Assembly (NCBI GenBank): GCA_900088475.1
Contig: FLMG01003464.1
Coordinates: 1-10,082, forward strand
DNA: 10,082 nt
Reading direction: 5' to 3'
Origin: Hyphochytrium catenoides
Taxonomy: Eukaryota > Sar > Hyphochytriomycetes > Hyphochytriales > Hyphochytriaceae
The position numbers and the translations under genes are program-made. The notes under the pieces were generated by a model that was not told the origin of the DNA, ran no database searches, and saw only the letters and a list, made by a program, of their open reading frames with translations. Below are positions 9,801 through 10,082 of this stretch, one piece after another. How positions within the stretch are numbered: position 1 is the first letter of the stretch; each line of letters opens with the position of its first letter.

Positions 9801-10082
9801 CTCGGCCGCATGAACCAGCTCAAACGACTCTTCTTCTCCTCGTAGACCATCCCCTTGCGCCGCTGAAAGGGTAAGACGTAAGTGAGGACCATAGAGGATA
9901 ACCTTTCATCCTGTGGGTCTTACCAAGCCTCATTACGAGCCGTTGCTTATTCGCTTCAGGCAATCGTTCATATGATGTCCTCACAACTAAGTACCGCGGA
10001 TAAGCTCCAGAACGGATTCTGATCGAAGACCCGAAGTGAACTGTAGAAAGGTCGACAACGTGGTTCTCTTTTAGCAGAGAGC
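5578..10082 (-). CDS. TUBGCP2: Gamma-tubulin complex component 2 with N-terminal beta-trefoil, 5' end beyond window
   Basis: GCP2 (Spc97) pairs with GCP3 to hold gamma-tubulin in the complex that nucleates microtubules at centrosomes, spindle poles or cortical sites. Visible minus-strand exons are 9924-10082 (open), 9738-9862, 9440-9678, 9132-9342, 8942-9075, 8646-8820, 8379-8527, 8229-8317, 7815-8121, 7636-7729, 7400-7545, 7037-7160, 6723-6878, 6525-6629, 6253-6390, 6034-6142, 5832-5947 and 5578-5772. They give 922 residues and a TGA stop at 5578-5580. All 17 introns are GT-AG, 56-239 nt. GCP2 rather than GCP3-6 is indicated by DPYDEFMIQED, TTGKYLNVVRECG, RLKSIKHYFLMDQ, FCKHVERKLCDSW and VYYMMFEVIEP, each close to human and plant GCP2. 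The beta-trefoil ahead of GRIP1 and the short, non-standard C-terminus are unusual. The ATG is not in the window: the first visible exon is open to the edge. Confidence 0.95.
7037..9222 (-). other. TUBGCP2: GCP2 GRIP1 region (GCP N-terminal domain)
   Basis: Visible residues of about 205-650 correspond to the GRIP1 helical-bundle domain that makes lateral contacts between GCPs. It opens with WDRDRPYLSGAFL (human WVYERPALIGDFL) and continues with QESTLIEDLLSALMGIEGRF (human QESAVVEDLLYVLVGVDGRY). Further matches are EYGLVAHALTAALKSLLKEY, GQLSLQKLWFFVQPSLRTL, GEVQDPYDEFM and FTTGKYLNVVRECG, then GDFFVDFMDVAEKELN and DPFKDNL. The segment from exon 7037-7160 is the divergent linker to GRIP2. Introns are 9076-9131, 8821-8941, 8528-8645, 8318-8378, 8122-8228, 7730-7814, 7546-7635 and 7161-7399. 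Domain edges are approximate. Confidence 0.9.
8557..8604. repeat. Imperfect tandem duplication (23-25 bp) in a GCP2 intron
   Basis: On the plus strand GTACTTGCACCAATCTCC plus TTTTG (8557-8579) is followed directly by a copy beginning GTACTTGCACCGATCTCA and ending in TTTTTG (8580-8604). It lies in intron 8528-8645 about 30 bases from the 3' splice site, in the zone where a branch point would be expected. It is probably a recent slippage duplication. Confidence 0.75.
9270..10041 (-). other. Three-lobed beta-trefoil-like domain in GCP2 N-terminal region
   Basis: Visible residues 14-198 fall into three repeats with the same strand pattern. Lobe 1 has FGSSIRIRS, PRYLVV, RLVMRL and SFELVHA. Lobe 2 has FGDVVALRS, GRYLAVD, QLILRR and KWTLVDA. 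Lobe 3 has NGDRLAFYS, GGFITLV, ELEVRV and GLEIWQA. This fits the beta-trefoil fold and resembles the MIR, fascin and IP3-receptor N-terminal types, with a GRYLAVD core. Lobe 3 is split by intron 9343-9439, and only splicing it out completes the lobe and continues in frame into the GCP2 segment PLWDRDRPYLSGAFL. That is good evidence the domain belongs to GCP2 and not to a neighbouring gene. The ligand is unknown. The fold call is by pattern, not by search. Confidence 0.7.

Noticed and set aside
10040-10082. A possible 3' splice site (CTTTCTACAG) at the start of the trefoil.
   Set aside because: The frame stays open through it to the window edge (SLLKENHVVDLST), so an uninterrupted exon is simpler; the splice cannot be fully excluded.
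1-10082. Transposon, CRISPR array, tRNA or rRNA.
   Set aside because: No terminal repeats, repeat-spacer arrays, transposase-like frames or RNA-gene signatures were seen by eye on either strand.

Overview
The window is eukaryotic nuclear DNA. It carries two conserved, intron-dense protein-coding genes, both on the minus strand and arranged head to tail. By exon-by-exon splicing I found 16 exons of a DNA polymerase delta catalytic subunit gene (POLD1; positions 1-4956, C-terminus cut off by the window edge) and 18 exons of a gamma-tubulin complex component 2 gene (TUBGCP2/GCP2; positions 5578-10082, N-terminus cut off). All 32 introns are GT-AG, 56-243 nt long, and every exon junction keeps the reading frame. 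The code is standard. Short introns, a roughly 0.6 kb intergenic region and no visible mobile elements suggest a compact unicellular eukaryote, perhaps an alga or heterokont. The lineage is a weak inference.

Layout from left to right: positions 1-1928 hold the POLD1 polymerase domain (motifs A, B, C and KKRYAG). Positions 2172-3554 hold its 3'-5' exonuclease domain (Exo I-III intact), and 3714-4956 its N-terminal domain and start codon. Positions 4957-5577 are intergenic: POLD1 5'UTR and promoter (TATA-like element, E2F-like palindrome), then the GCP2 3' flank with an AATAAA signal. Positions 5578-6878 encode the GCP2 C-terminal (GRIP2) region and about 7037-9200 the GRIP1 region. Positions 9270-10041 encode an apparent three-lobed beta-trefoil domain fused in frame ahead of GRIP1.

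The two genes act in different processes: POLD1 in replication and repair synthesis in the nucleus, GCP2 in microtubule nucleation at the gamma-tubulin complex. Nothing suggests co-transcription. The most unusual element is the beta-trefoil domain at the N-terminal side of GCP2, which human and Arabidopsis GCP2 do not have as far as I recall. No RNA gene, CRISPR array or transposon was seen.
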